Assembly: GCF_008728835.1 (NCBI RefSeq)
Contig: NZ_CP042582.1
Location: 5,625,001-5,689,000 of the forward strand
Source: Hypericibacter adhaerens
Lineage (GTDB): Bacteria; Pseudomonadota; Alphaproteobacteria; Dongiales; Dongiaceae
Length of the DNA: 64,000 bases
Direction of reading: 5' to 3'
The position numbers and the translations under genes were made by a program. Below, piece by piece: positions 45,443-54,611 of this stretch (positions are counted from its first letter, which is position 1; each line of letters opens with the position of its first letter). The notes under the pieces are model-generated. The model was not told where the DNA came from and ran no database searches. It saw only the letters and a program-made list of their open reading frames with translations.

Positions 45443-46969
45443 GTTGAGGGCGGCTCCAGCCACGCGTCTCAATTCTGCGAACAGGCCCGCGTCGTTGATC
45501 ACGCGCGGGACCTTGTTCTGCCCGCCGAGCCGGCCGCGCGACTTCATCCAGTCCGCGAAGAATCCCGCCGGCACCGCCTCGATCAGCGGCGCCCCCATGC
45601 CGGTGCCGCCGGCGCGGTGCGTGCGATAGTCGTCGTTGAGCATGGCGAGGCCCGCATCGAGCTTGCTTGCGAAGCCGGCGAGCTGCGCTGCCGTCGCCGT
45701 TCGCGCGAACTCGACGATGACGAGGTGGCGCCCCGTCTCGCCCGGTCGCTCGGGGAAGAGCGCGCCCATGGCGAAGTCGCTGACATCGGCGCCGACCGCG
45801 GCCGCGGCCTTGGTCATGGCGTCCTCGATCTCGCGCTCGATCAGATGCTCGCCGAAGGCCGACATCATGTAGCTGGTGCGCCCGGTGACGAGCAGGCGCG
45901 GCGGCCGGCGCGAGACGAAGCGCACGGTGTCGCCCAGCAGATAGGCCCAGAGACCGGCGCAGCTCGTCACGAGGATGGCGTATTCGACGCCGGTCTCGAT
46001 ATCGGCCAGCCAGAAGCGGCGCGGGGCCGAGCTGCCCAGCTCCTCGACGGGAACGAACTCGAAGAAGAGTCCGTTGTCGGCGAGGAGCCGCAAGCCGTCG
46101 CCGGCACCCTCATCCGCCATCGCGATGAAGCCTTCGCTCGCGGGATAGACCTCGCGCAGCTCGGCATGGCTGCCGGCGAGGAAGGAATCGAAGCGCGCGC
46201 GGTAGGGCTGGAAATTGACGCCGCCATGCACCAGGAGCTCGAGGTTCGGATAGAGCGCCTGCGCCAGCGCGGGCAGGTCCGCCGCGGCGGCCTGGCGGTC
46301 GAACAGGATCTGGAGCCAGCTCGGCGTGCCGGAGATGACGCGGATATCGGCGGCGGCGGCATCCTTGATGCAGGCCGCGATCTTGGCGTCCCAGTCCTCC
46401 ATCAGCGCCACCTCGCGCGGCGGAAAGGCGAGCGGCCTGGCCCAGAAGGGCGTGCGGGCGACGGCGATGCCGGAGAGATCGCCGCTGCGGATGCCGGGCG
46501 CTTCCTCCTTGAGAGCGGTCGAGCCGCCGAGCATGAAGATCCGGCCGCCCAGGGCGCGCGACTGCGGGCGGTGCGCGATGTGATGCACCAGGATGTCGAG
46601 GGCCGCGCGCCGGTTCGCGCGCATCATCGCCTCGGAGATCGGGATGTATTTGGTGCGCCCGCTGCTGGTGCCCGAGGTGACCGCGAAGAAGGGGATGGCG
46701 CCGGGCCAGGTGACGTTGGCGAGATGGGGAAAGGGCTTCTGCCACCAGTCGCGCCAGAAATCCTCGTAGGCCCGCACCGGCACGCGCGCCTGGAATTCCG
46801 CGACGGTGCGGATGCGCTCGAAACCATGGGCGCGGCCGAAGGGAGTCGCTTCCGCCTGGCGCAGGAGACCGTGGAGCTGCGCTTCCTGCGCCACGACGGC
46901 GTCCTCGACCGCCAGCGTCCTGCGGCGGCGGCGCGCATAGAGGCGCAGAAGCGGCGTGGCGTCGATCAT
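45410..46969 (-). CDS. GH3 auxin-responsive-promoter-family protein (acyl-adenylate fold)
   Basis: 519 aa, full length for the family. ANL-like motif 1 SGTSSGRTKYIPIS near 98, YPNLELLVHGGVNFQPYR, YPASEGFIAMAD near 275, and the C-terminal TSYMMSAFGEHLIEREIEDAM and GTGMGAPLIEAVPAGFFADWMKSRGRLGGQNKVPR. Plant GH3 enzymes conjugate amino acids to carboxylate hormones; bacterial members are mostly uncharacterised amide synthetases. The final residues NRHPRESGDPS come from a dispersed repeat and are not family sequence. Single gene. Confidence 0.88.
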   Translation of the reverse strand: MIDATPLLRLYARRRRRTLAVEDAVVAQEAQLHGLLRQAEATPFGRAHGFERIRTVAEFQARVPVRAYEDFWRDWWQKPFPHLANVTWPGAIPFFAVTSGTSSGRTKYIPISEAMMRANRRAALDILVHHIAHRPQSRALGGRIFMLGGSTALKEEAPGIRSGDLSGIAVARTPFWARPLAFPPREVALMEDWDAKIAACIKDAAAADIRVISGTPSWLQILFDRQAAAADLPALAQALYPNLELLVHGGVNFQPYRARFDSFLAGSHAELREVYPASEGFIAMADEGAGDGLRLLADNGLFFEFVPVEELGSSAPRRFWLADIETGVEYAILVTSCAGLWAYLLGDTVRFVSRRPPRLLVTGRTSYMMSAFGEHLIEREIEDAMTKAAAAVGADVSDFAMGALFPERPGETGRHLVIVEFARTATAAQLAGFASKLDAGLAMLNDDYRTHRAGGTGMGAPLIEAVPAGFFADWMKSRGRLGGQNKVPRVINDAGLFAELRRVAGAALNRHPRESGDPS

Positions 46970-47019
46970 CGGCGGATCACGATCCGGTCAGGCGGAAATT
47001 CCATCCGACCGAATTCCGC

Positions 47020-49275
47020 TCACGGCGTCAAATCGAGACGATGGGCGAAGCGGGCGCGTACCGTCTCGATCCGGAGGGGCACCTGGATCAGTTCGCCCTG
47101 CATGAAGGGGTCGACCTGGTCGAGGAAGTTCGCGCTGTTGAACCAGCCGTCCTGCCCGCCCAGCAGCACGAACCAGTTGGCGTCGGGGTCGGCGAGGTCG
47201 GAGACGTGGCGCGCCTGCGTGCCATAGCGCGTCTGGTTCTGTTCGGCCGTGATGTCATGCGCGGTCTTGTCGAGGGTCTCGCTGCTGCCTGAGGCGGGCC
47301 TGTCGCCGAAGCGGTAGCGCCCGCCGATGACGGGGAGCCCGCCCAGCATATGCTGCAGCGGCAGGCGATGCATGGCGCCCCAGTCGGGATAGTCCGCCAC
47401 GGCCTTGGCCGCCTCGGGCAGCGCCTTGCGCAGGGCGGCGGTCAGGCGGTCGTCGGGAATATGGGGGAGATCCTGCGCGAGCACGTCATAGAGATTGCCG
47501 CCGGCATCGAGCATGCCGCGTTCGGTCTCGTCGTAAAGCGCGCCGATCAGGCCCGCCATCAACGCCTCGAAGGCGACGGGACCTTGCGATGTCGCCGCGT
47601 AGTTGCCGTCCCAGCCGGCGACGAGATCGAGCACGCGCTGCTCTTCGGGCCGGATGCTCGTGAAGGCGTTGGCCGCCATGAGCCGCGCCTTCAGCGCATC
47701 GCGCAGCGTCACCGAGGACTGCATATAGGTGTCGAGCTGCAGACGCTTCAGATCCTCCGCCGTCCAGTCGCGCCTGGCGCCCAGCAGGGCCTGAAGACGC
47801 TGGATGCGATCGTTGGCCGAGAAGAAATAGCCGATCCGGATCGGGGCGCCGGCCGGGCGGTTGTTGGCCGAAGCGACGAAACCCTGCGGCGGGTCGTAGC
47901 TGCTGGGCAGATCCTGCGAGGTCACGATCCGCTGCCAGGCGGCCGCATCCGACAAGGGCCGCACGATGTCCGGCGGCGGGGTGTCGGGGCGCGCCGGCAG
48001 CTGCGTCGCGGTGACCTGGCCGACATTGCCCTTCGCGTCGGCATAGATGAAGTTCTGCGGCGAGAGCGCGAAGCCCGCCAGCGCCTGGCGGAAATCGTTC
48101 CAGTCGCGGGCGCGGTTGACACCCAGCATGGCGGTCATCTCGTCGCTCGGCCGATGGCCGATCCAGCTCAAGGCCAAGGTCTCGCCCTCGCGGTGCGGCA
48201 GCAGCGGTGCGTCCGAAATTACCGGGCCATAGGGGCTCTCGCGGATCTCCGCTTCGCTGTCGAACCACCAGCGCACGCGGATCTTCTCCTTGTGCGTGGC
48301 GAGCTGGTCCGCGGGCAGCGACGAGATGTCGAAGATATCGCTCGAAGCCGCGCGCAGGTTCGTGCCGCCCCAGGCGATCCAGGGGTTGCGGCCGACCGCG
48401 ACGAAAGGCAGGCCCGGCACCATCAGCCCGACCGCGTGATAGGAGGGCGATTGGATGCCGGCGATCAGCCAGAGATTGGGCAGCGACAGGCCCAGATGCG
48501 GATCGGAGGCGATGATGGCGCTGCCGCTGGTCGTGCGCGTCGCGCCGACGGCGAGGCTGTTGCTGCCGGTCTTGCCGGTCTCGGTGAAGAGCGTCTCGAG
48601 CAGCCCCAGGCTGCCTTCGCCGGGGGTCGCGAAGCTCGGCGCCGAGGAAGCAGCGCGGCCCGCGATGCGCGTCCAGAGCGCCGGCCATTCGGGGCTGTCG
48701 CGGTAGCGCAGCAGGCGGAACCAGATGAGCCAGGTGACATCGACCGAGGCGAGGCGGCCGACCGTGATGATCTCCTCCGGTCTCCAGGGCTCCCGCTTCA
48801 AGCCCAGCAATGCATATTCGTGCGGGAGCGGGGCGGCGTGCTCCTGGTAGTAGTTGATGCCGGCGACGAAGGCGTCGAGCCAGGCGCGGGTCTCGGACGG
48901 CATGGCGGCGAGGATCGCGGGCGAGGCCTTGCCCAGGTCGAGGATGCGCAGCGACTTGTCGATATCGACCGCGAGCGGCCCGCCCAGCTCCGCGAGCCTT
49001 CCCTCGGCGATATGGCGCATGATCTCCATCTGGCCCAGCCGCAGATGGGCATGGACCAGCCCGAGAAGGAAGGCCGCGTCATGATCGGTCTCGGCCTCGA
49101 CGAACGGGATCTGGTGATCGTCCCAATAGATCCGGGCCGGCTTGTCGAGCGGCAGATGCGCGGTCGGGAACATCGCCAGGCGCTGCGCCAGCGTGGTCGG
49201 CGGGGGCAGGGGCGTCAGCAGGCTGCAGCCGGTCAGCAGCAGGAGGGCGAGCGAAGCGGGCAGCAGCCTGGCCAT
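47020..49275 (-). CDS. Penicillin acylase-family lipoprotein (Ntn hydrolase)
   Basis: 751 aa from ATG 49275. Lipoprotein signal MARLLPASLALLLLTGC with lipid Cys17. The family consists of an alpha chain, a spacer, and a beta chain that starts with a catalytic Ser exposed by self-cleavage; here Ser238 in TGKTGSNSLAVGATRTTSG. Other family parts: IYWDDHQIPFVEAETDHDAAFLLGLVHAHLRLGQME, GLPFVAVGRNPWIAWGGTN, FIYADAKGNVGQ and GGLPVIGGRYRFGD. The substrate may be a beta-lactam side chain or an N-acyl-homoserine lactone; not decidable here. Probably faces the periplasm. Confidence 0.93.
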   Translation of the reverse strand: MARLLPASLALLLLTGCSLLTPLPPPTTLAQRLAMFPTAHLPLDKPARIYWDDHQIPFVEAETDHDAAFLLGLVHAHLRLGQMEIMRHIAEGRLAELGGPLAVDIDKSLRILDLGKASPAILAAMPSETRAWLDAFVAGINYYQEHAAPLPHEYALLGLKREPWRPEEIITVGRLASVDVTWLIWFRLLRYRDSPEWPALWTRIAGRAASSAPSFATPGEGSLGLLETLFTETGKTGSNSLAVGATRTTSGSAIIASDPHLGLSLPNLWLIAGIQSPSYHAVGLMVPGLPFVAVGRNPWIAWGGTNLRAASSDIFDISSLPADQLATHKEKIRVRWWFDSEAEIRESPYGPVISDAPLLPHREGETLALSWIGHRPSDEMTAMLGVNRARDWNDFRQALAGFALSPQNFIYADAKGNVGQVTATQLPARPDTPPPDIVRPLSDAAAWQRIVTSQDLPSSYDPPQGFVASANNRPAGAPIRIGYFFSANDRIQRLQALLGARRDWTAEDLKRLQLDTYMQSSVTLRDALKARLMAANAFTSIRPEEQRVLDLVAGWDGNYAATSQGPVAFEALMAGLIGALYDETERGMLDAGGNLYDVLAQDLPHIPDDRLTAALRKALPEAAKAVADYPDWGAMHRLPLQHMLGGLPVIGGRYRFGDRPASGSSETLDKTAHDITAEQNQTRYGTQARHVSDLADPDANWFVLLGGQDGWFNSANFLDQVDPFMQGELIQVPLRIETVRARFAHRLDLTP

Positions 49276-49356
49276 GCGCGGAAATCCCCCGGGAAGCGAC
49301 GGTTCGCTCCGGTTAGATGGGGATGGCGGCGCGGGATGCCAGCCTCGACTCAATTA

Positions 49357-49487
49357 TCCCCTCCCCCGTTCAGGGGGAGGGTGAGGGAGGGGGCTGCTCG
49401 GTCGGTGAAAAGAGCGAAGTGTTCTTCAGATGTATCTTCTATCGAGTCTTCCCCCTCCCTGCCCTCCCCCTGAACGGGGGAGGGGAT
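49357..49487. repeat. Composite C/G-rich palindromic repeat, copy 2
   Basis: Left arm 49357-49393 (CCCCTCCCCC GTTCA GGGGGAGGG...GGGAGGGGG) and right arm 49450-49487 (CCCCCTCCC...CCCTCCCCCTGAACGGGGGAGGGG). The inner 57 bases end ATCGAGTCTTCCCCCTCCC, matching copy 1. Confidence 0.8.
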
Positions 49488-49499
49488 TAAGTGTGCCGC

Positions 49500-50795
49500 T
49501 CACAGCCACCGCGACGGCAGCAGCTGTTCCTCGAAGGGGAAGGTCGAGAGCAGCTGGTAGCCGGTCTCGGTCACGAGGATCTGCTGCTCGAGCTTGACGC
49601 CCTCGAGCCCGCCGACCTCGCCCATGTAGCTCTCGATGCAGATGGTCATGCCGGCCTCGAGCACGCCGTCATAGCCGCCCTTCTCGTAATCCTGCGCATA
49701 GATGCTGGCGGGATATTCGTCGGCGAGCCCCACGCCGTGGAACACGACCGAGTAGCGGTTGGGCGCGCATTTCTCCGGCAGCCTGAAGCTCTTTTCCGAG
49801 AACTCGCGGAAGCCGATCCCGGCCTTCACCAGATCGAGATTGGTGTGGATCTGCTCGTAGGCGAGACCATAGAGCTGCTTCTGCTCATCCGTCGGCTTGC
49901 CGTGGCCGCAGAAATAGGTGCGCGAGATGTCGGCGCAATAGCCGAAGGGGCCGATCAGGTCGGTGTCGAAGCTCACCAGCTCGCCCGAGCGGATCACGCG
50001 GTCGCTCGATTCCTGGAACCAGGGATTGGTGCGCCCGCCCGAGGTCAGGAGCCGCGTCTCGATCCATTCGCCGCCGGCCGCGATGTTGGCCTGGTGCAGC
50101 AGCGACCAGAGCTCGTTCTCGGTCATGCCGGGCTTGAGCGCCTCGCGCATCCGCGCCATGCCGGTCTCGCAGGCGGTGACCGAGGTCACCATGCAGGCGA
50201 TCTCCTCGTCGGACTTGATCGCGCGCGCGAGCTCGCAGACGGCCTGCCCTTCGACGATCTGGATGCCCGCGGCCTCGAGGCCATGCGTGCCCACCGGATC
50301 GAGCTTGTCGACCGCGAGCCGCCGGTTGCCGCCGCCATGCGTCTTGACGAGATCGACGATCTCCGCCGACCAGCGCTTGGCGAATTCCTCGAGCCGCGGG
50401 CCGCCGCCGAAATAGGTCCAGCCGACGGCGGGCCGCACCTCGGCCACGGTCTCGAGCCCGTCCGAGAGATGCTCGCAATTATGGAAGTCGAAGATGGTGA
50501 TCGGCCCCTCGGTCGGGATGAAGGCGTAGCGGACCGCGTTGTGCAGCGTCCAGACCGCCATGTTCCGGCTGCCGGTGGCGTAGCGGATATTGATCGGGTC
50601 GTAGAGCAGCGCCCCCATGCAGTCGCGCTTCTTCAGCTCCGCGCGGAAGCGGCCGAGGCGATAGGCGCGCAGCTTGCGCATGTCGAGCAGGGCCTCGGTG
50701 TCGATCGCATCGAGGATCGGCGATTTGCGGGCGCGGCGGATGTCGGGATCGAGCGACTTCAGGCGGGATTTCGGGCCGGCGGAATCGGGCGCCAT
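49500..50795 (-). CDS. M24-family metalloenzyme resembling the DMSP lyase DddP
   Basis: 431 aa from ATG 50795. It has the creatinase/aminopeptidase-P fold, but resembles DddP over its length: LLYDPINIRYATGSRNMAVWTLHN, KTHGGGNRRLAVDKLDPVG, GGEWIETRLLTSGGRTNPWFQE, FDTDLIGPFGYCADISRTY. Metal-ligand positions are all present: Asp277, Asp279, Asp289, His353, Glu388, Glu403, with spacing equal to what I recall for Ruegeria DddP (295, 297, 307, 371, 406, 421), and Asp359 at the place of its catalytic Asp377. DddP splits dimethylsulfoniopropionate into DMS and acrylate. DddP-like proteins of unknown activity also exist outside the sea, so Xaa-Pro peptidase or another role remains possible. Confidence 0.85.
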   Translation of the reverse strand: MAPDSAGPKSRLKSLDPDIRRARKSPILDAIDTEALLDMRKLRAYRLGRFRAELKKRDCMGALLYDPINIRYATGSRNMAVWTLHNAVRYAFIPTEGPITIFDFHNCEHLSDGLETVAEVRPAVGWTYFGGGPRLEEFAKRWSAEIVDLVKTHGGGNRRLAVDKLDPVGTHGLEAAGIQIVEGQAVCELARAIKSDEEIACMVTSVTACETGMARMREALKPGMTENELWSLLHQANIAAGGEWIETRLLTSGGRTNPWFQESSDRVIRSGELVSFDTDLIGPFGYCADISRTYFCGHGKPTDEQKQLYGLAYEQIHTNLDLVKAGIGFREFSEKSFRLPEKCAPNRYSVVFHGVGLADEYPASIYAQDYEKGGYDGVLEAGMTICIESYMGEVGGLEGVKLEQQILVTETGYQLLSTFPFEEQLLPSRWL

Positions 50796-50971
50796 CGGAC
50801 GGGATTTCCTCTCTCGGGGCCTGCCCGGCGGGACCCCGGGCTTGGCGGCGCCCATTGAAGCCCTCGGCCGGGACGGCGTCCAGCGGGGAGGGGCGATGCT
50901 CTCCTTCCGTCATCCCCGCGAAAGAGCGGGTGAAGGAATCGAGCGCACCGTGCAAAGGCGCAGCAAACACT

Positions 50972-51178
50972 CAAGCCCCCTCCCCTTGCGGGAGGGGGTT
51001 GGGGGAGGGGTGCCACGAGCGCATTGAGAGCAGCTCTGCGGTCAATCACCGCTCTGGAGGCGGGCCTGGACATGGCGTCAAGCGAGCGAGCATGAGCAGA
51101 TCAGGCTCCGCCTATTTGCCAGGATTTCGCACGGCATCGCCCCTCCCCCTACCCCCTCCCGCAAGGGGAGGGGGCGAG
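50972..51178. repeat. Composite C/G-rich palindromic repeat, copy 3 (long form)
   Basis: Left arm 50975-51010 (CCCCCTCCCC TTGCG GGAGGGGG...GGGGAGGGG) and right arm 51139-51173 (CCCCTCCCCCTACCCCCTCCC GCAAG GGGAGGGGG, in opposite polarity). The inner segment is longer (about 130 bases) than in copies 1 and 2. Confidence 0.75.
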
Positions 51179-51202
51179 AGAACTCTTTACCTTCGCCGAT
51201 TT

Positions 51203-51286
51203 CTTCACCCACTCGAAAGCGGGGATCCAACCTGATCCAGCGTGTCGAGTGTTGAGATGGGCCCCCGCTTTCGCGGGGGTGACGGT
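51203..51286. repeat. Second inverted pair of CGCGAAAGCGGGG repeats
   Basis: Left arm CACCCACTCGAAAGCGGGGATCC and right arm CCCCCGCTTTCGCGGGGGTGACGG about 35 bases apart; a diverged version of the pair at 45361-45442. Confidence 0.75.
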
Positions 51287-51337
51287 CGGAGCGGATGCGG
51301 ACGATGGAAAACACGACAGGCCGCGCTGTGCGCCGCC

Positions 51338-51724
51338 TTACGAATGCCGCTTCGGCTCGCGTGACAGGCCGCGTTCCTCGAGCGCCTTCAGGTAGCGCTC
51401 CCAGATCTCGTCCTGGTTGGCGCCCAACTCGTAGAGATAGGCCCAGCTATAGATGCCGGTGTCGTGCAGATCGTCGAACTTGATCCGCACGGCGTAATTG
51501 CCGACCGGCTCCAGCGCCATGATGCCGACATGGGCGCGGCCCTCCAGGATCTGCTTCTGGCTGGGCCCATGACCCTGCACCTCGGCCGAGGGGCTCTCGA
51601 CCCGCAGCAGCTCGGCCGGGTAGCGGAAGGAGCGGCCGTCGTCGAAATCGACCTCGAGCACCCGCTCCTTCTGCTTGAGGCGGATCTCGACCGGCCAATG
51701 CTCGGCGCCGAACTTCTCGCTCAT
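51338..51724 (-). CDS. DUF971-family protein (GBBH-like N-terminal domain)
   Basis: 128 aa. Core: IRLKQKERVLEVDFDDGRSFRYPAELLRVESPSAEVQGHG, then VGIMALEPVGNYAVRIKFDDLHDTGIYSWAYLYELG. This small beta domain also forms the N-terminus of gamma-butyrobetaine hydroxylase; alone it is of unknown function and is often close to Fe-S or ubiquinone genes. First described gene of a minus-strand set with Trm112, LON and CnoX genes (transcribed from CnoX down). Confidence 0.9.
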   Translation of the reverse strand: MSEKFGAEHWPVEIRLKQKERVLEVDFDDGRSFRYPAELLRVESPSAEVQGHGPSQKQILEGRAHVGIMALEPVGNYAVRIKFDDLHDTGIYSWAYLYELGANQDEIWERYLKALEERGLSREPKRHS

Positions 51725-51761
51725 GATCTCTCGTCCGCCGCGGCGGCTTCGGGCCGGCGGT

Positions 51762-51977
51762 TCAGCGCCGGCCGTCCTCGTCCAGCACCCGCGCCTCGTC
51801 CGCCAGCATGATCGGGATGCCCTCGCGGATCGGGAAGGCGAGGCCGGCCTTGCGGCTGATCAGCTCCTGATGCTCGCGGTCATATTCGAGCGGACCCTTG
51901 GTCACCGGGCAGACCAGGATCTCGAGGAGCTTGCGATCGACCTCGTGGCGGCGGTCGGCGGGCTTGCGTTCGGCCAT
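51762..51977 (-). CDS. Trm112-family protein
   Basis: 71 aa; a short gene embedded in the end of a much longer out-of-context frame. Start ATG 51977. Motifs: [20 protein letters not shown] (first Cys of the zinc-knuckle-like family, later Cys lost as usual in bacteria), [20 protein letters not shown]. In eukaryotes Trm112 activates methyltransferases of tRNA and release factors; the bacterial short form (YcaR-like) is commonly next to lpxK/kdsB or, as here, the LON-domain gene. 17 bases after the LON gene, same operon. Confidence 0.9.
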   Translation of the reverse strand: MAERKPADRRHEVDRKLLEILVCPVTKGPLEYDREHQELISRKAGLAFPIREGIPIMLADEARVLDEDGRR

Positions 51978-51994
51978 GGCGTTACGGGTCTCCC

Positions 51995-52669
51995 TCAGTG
52001 ACGCGCGGCTTCGCCGGCAGAGCCGCTGCCGGCCCCGCCCAGAAGCGCCATCTCGATCAGCGCGGTCAGCACCCGGCCGCGCTCGGTGGCGGTGCCGGCC
52101 TCGAGCAGCGCCTGCTTTTCCTGCGGCTCGAACGGGCAGACCATCGCCAGCGAGGTGATCAGCGACGCGTCTGTGGTGCGCTCGATCTGTTCCCAGTCGG
52201 CCTTGATGCCCTGCTGATGGAAGAATCCTTTGAGCGCGCGCAGCAGCCGGGGGCGGTCGAGCTCCAGCGCGGCGTTCTCGGCCATGTCCTCGGCGAAGGG
52301 AGCGAAATCGGCCCGTACCCGGCGATAGCCCGAGACGCCGGCCCGCTCCTCGGCGACGCGGAAGCGGGCGAGCCCGCCCAGCGTGATCAGGTAGCGGCCG
52401 TCCTCGGTCTCGCTGAAGGCGGTGATCCGCCCGGCACAGCCGACCTGCTGCAGCGCCGGCGCATGGCCGGGCCGCTCCAGCTCGGTCGGCTGGATCATGC
52501 CGATGATGCGGTCGCCCTTGATGGCGTCGCGCGTCATGGCGAGATAGCGCGGCTCGAAGATGTTGAGCGGCAGGCGGCCGCCGGGCAGGAGCAGAACGCC
52601 CGCCAGCGGAAACACCGGAATCTCGCCCGGCAGCTCCGCGAAGGCAGGATCGAACGGCCCGCGCGCCAT
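51995..52669 (-). CDS. LON substrate-binding-domain protein
   Basis: 224 aa with the N-terminal domain of Lon and no ATPase or protease part. Motifs: [38 protein letters not shown] at 14-50, [26 protein letters not shown], and a helical C-terminus ([40 protein letters not shown]). Probably a protein-quality-control factor that works with its neighbour CnoX (inference). 6 bases after the CnoX-like gene. Confidence 0.93.
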   Translation of the reverse strand: MARGPFDPAFAELPGEIPVFPLAGVLLLPGGRLPLNIFEPRYLAMTRDAIKGDRIIGMIQPTELERPGHAPALQQVGCAGRITAFSETEDGRYLITLGGLARFRVAEERAGVSGYRRVRADFAPFAEDMAENAALELDRPRLLRALKGFFHQQGIKADWEQIERTTDASLITSLAMVCPFEPQEKQALLEAGTATERGRVLTALIEMALLGGAGSGSAGEAARH

Positions 52670-52675
52670 CGAGGT

Positions 52676-53614
52676 CTAGGCGAACATCAGCGACGACAGG
52701 CGCCGCCGCGCCGAGAGCGTCAGCGGATCGGTCGGGCCCAGCGCCTCGAAGATCTTCACCAACTGCTTGCGCGCCGCGTCCTCGTTCCAACCGCGGTTGC
52801 GGCGGAAGAGCTCGAGCAGCTCGTCGAGCGCGGGCTCCGTCTGGCCGCCGCCATAGAGCGCCAGCGCCAGGTCGTAGCGCGACTGGTGATCGTTGGGATC
52901 CTTGGCGAGCTTGGCCTTGAGGTCCTCGAGCCCGCCCTGCTTCTGGCCGGCCTGCTCGGCCAGCTCCAGCATGGCGCGCGCGGCCGCGATCGCCTTGTCG
53001 TTCGCCTGGTTCGCGGGAACCTTGGCGAGCTGGGAGCGCGCCTCCTCGAGCTCGCCCGCCTTCACCAGGCAGCGCACGAGGCCGCCGATCGCGGCGAGAT
53101 TCTCGGGCTCGTGCTGCAGCACCTGGCCGAAGATGGCGCTCGCCGTCGCGGCATCGCCTTCCTTGAGCGCGGCCTCGGCATGCTCCAGCGCCTCGTCGAT
53201 CGGCGAGGGACCGGCCGCGGCTCCCGCCATCTTGGCGAGACGCTGCACGAACTGCTTCACCTGGCTCTCGGGCTGCGCGCCCATGAAGCCGTCGACGGGG
53301 CGGCCCTGGAAGAAGGCATAGACCGCCGGGATCGACTGGATGCGGAGCTGACCGGCGACCGCGGGATTCTTGTCCACGTCGATCTTCACCAGCTTGACCG
53401 CGCCCTTTGCGTCCTGCACGGCCTTCTCGAGCACGGGCCCCAGCGTCTTGCAGGGTCCGCACCAGGTCGCCCAGAAATCGACGACGACCGGCACCGCCAT
53501 CGAGGCGTCGATGACGTCCGCCATGAAGGCTTCGTCGCTGCTGTCCTTGATAACGGCGGCCGCGGCACCATTGGCTTGCGCCGGCGCCTTACCCTGGCCG
53601 ATAAGCGTCTCCAT
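52676..53614 (-). CDS. Thioredoxin-TPR co-chaperone, CnoX/YbbN-like
   Basis: 312 aa from ATG 53614 (an upstream in-frame start adds 21 unlikely residues). Thioredoxin domain 25-130 with active site WCGPC (Cys52, Cys55), [33 protein letters not shown]-terminal TPR region 145-312 ([78 protein letters not shown]). In E. coli CnoX protects client proteins under hypochlorous stress and hands them to GroEL; E. coli CnoX has lost the second Cys, while this one keeps both. Confidence 0.93.
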   Translation of the reverse strand: METLIGQGKAPAQANGAAAAVIKDSSDEAFMADVIDASMAVPVVVDFWATWCGPCKTLGPVLEKAVQDAKGAVKLVKIDVDKNPAVAGQLRIQSIPAVYAFFQGRPVDGFMGAQPESQVKQFVQRLAKMAGAAAGPSPIDEALEHAEAALKEGDAATASAIFGQVLQHEPENLAAIGGLVRCLVKAGELEEARSQLAKVPANQANDKAIAAARAMLELAEQAGQKQGGLEDLKAKLAKDPNDHQSRYDLALALYGGGQTEPALDELLELFRRNRGWNEDAARKQLVKIFEALGPTDPLTLSARRRLSSLMFA

Positions 53615-53811
53615 GATCGATGTTCCCGTGGTTCCGATTTGGCAAAGATAAATGGCGGTTTGCGGGCCGTCTGGCAACCCCGCCCGGCGATATCGCCCCT
53701 GTTCCGGGCCCCGTTCCGGGGTTCCTTAACCCTCTCTGCGGCAAGGCTAAAGCTGCCGGGCCGGGCAGGCCATCCCGAAACAGCCGCCGGAGGACGTTCC
53801 GTCCTCCCGGG

Positions 53812-54330
53812 CTAGAGGTCGAGGATGATCGGCTTATGGCCGCAAGCCTCGATGAAACGCAGGAGCCCGCTGGGCGCCAGGGACAGGGTCATGTCGTTGG
53901 TCAGCGGGTGGCAATGGAGCGGGTCCATCGACAGCAGGGCCCGGTCCAGCACGGGCTGGACCTTGTGATCCTTGTCGTTGATGAGGGCGAGCGGCGTCAC
54001 CGCCCCCGGCCGGACGCCCAGATAGGTCATCAGCCGGTCGGCGCTGCCGAAGGAGAGCTTGTCGCCGCCGATCCGGGGCGCCAGCGCCTTCAGGTCCATG
54101 CGCCGGGTCTCCTCGACCACCACCAGCCACATCTGGTCGCCCTTCTTGTTGCGCAGGAAGAGGTTCTTGATATGGCCGCCGGGCATGTCGCCGCGCAGCG
54201 CCTGGGATTCCTCGACGGTGAAGACCGGCGGGTGGCGATGGACCTCGACCGCAATGCCGAGATCGGCGAGGCGCTGGATCACGGCTTCCGGGCTGGTCGG
54301 CAGGTCGGCGACAGGGGCGGTCTCGGACAT
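53812..54330 (-). CDS. Prolyl-tRNA editing-type deacylase (YbaK/ProX family)
   Basis: 172 aa. The INS-like fold pattern is clear: RLADLGIAVEVHRHPPVFTVEES, GGHIKNLFLRNKKGDQMWLVVV (catalytic Lys near residue 55), GGDKLSFGSADRLMTYLGVRPGAVTPLALIND, and LHCHPLTNDMTLSL with its GxxP-like and His elements. This is the stand-alone ProXp-ala/PrdX group, which clears Ala from mischarged tRNA-Pro. Alone in its transcription unit. Confidence 0.92.
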   Translation of the reverse strand: MSETAPVADLPTSPEAVIQRLADLGIAVEVHRHPPVFTVEESQALRGDMPGGHIKNLFLRNKKGDQMWLVVVEETRRMDLKALAPRIGGDKLSFGSADRLMTYLGVRPGAVTPLALINDKDHKVQPVLDRALLSMDPLHCHPLTNDMTLSLAPSGLLRFIEACGHKPIILDL

Positions 54331-54611
54331 GGCGTTCGCGTTCGATGGAGGAGGGGCGTCAGGGATCGGTCGGGGCGCCAGTCTTAGGGGCAGGTGGCCT
54401 CATGGGCAACCCCGCGGCCGTCCCGAAGCCGCCCAGGGCCGGCCCGGAGGCCTCGAAAAACGGCAGATTTCCAAGGATTCGGGACAAGCGGTCGCATCTT
54501 AAGCCCCTGGCAACCGCAGGCTTGCAATGCTGAGTCCGGTCGCTATTATCTGGCGCCCTTGGCGGGGCGGGCTCTCCTGAAGGGCCGGTGCCGCCAGGTA
54601 CCCGAACGGAT
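54331..54611. other. Gap upstream of tRNA-Gly
   Basis: About 280 bases with no supported gene; it should hold the promoters of the ProX-type gene and of the tRNA. The best candidate before the tRNA is the TTGCAATG...CGCTATTATC stretch at about 54523-54552 (a near -35/-10 pair). Confidence 0.45.

Larger units (their letters stand above)
50796..51337. other. Repeat-filled gap between the M24 and DUF971 genes
   Basis: About 540 bases without a gene. Contents: one CCCCGCGAAAG arm at 50908-50935, the long composite C/G-rich repeat at 50972-51178, and an inverted pair of CGCGAAAGCGGGG arms at 51203-51286. Open frames here are translations of these repeats. Confidence 0.7.

Noticed and set aside
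51762-53462. A 566-codon minus-strand frame taken as one protein
   Set aside because: Only its last 71 codons are real (Trm112). The rest overlaps the LON-domain and CnoX genes in another frame.
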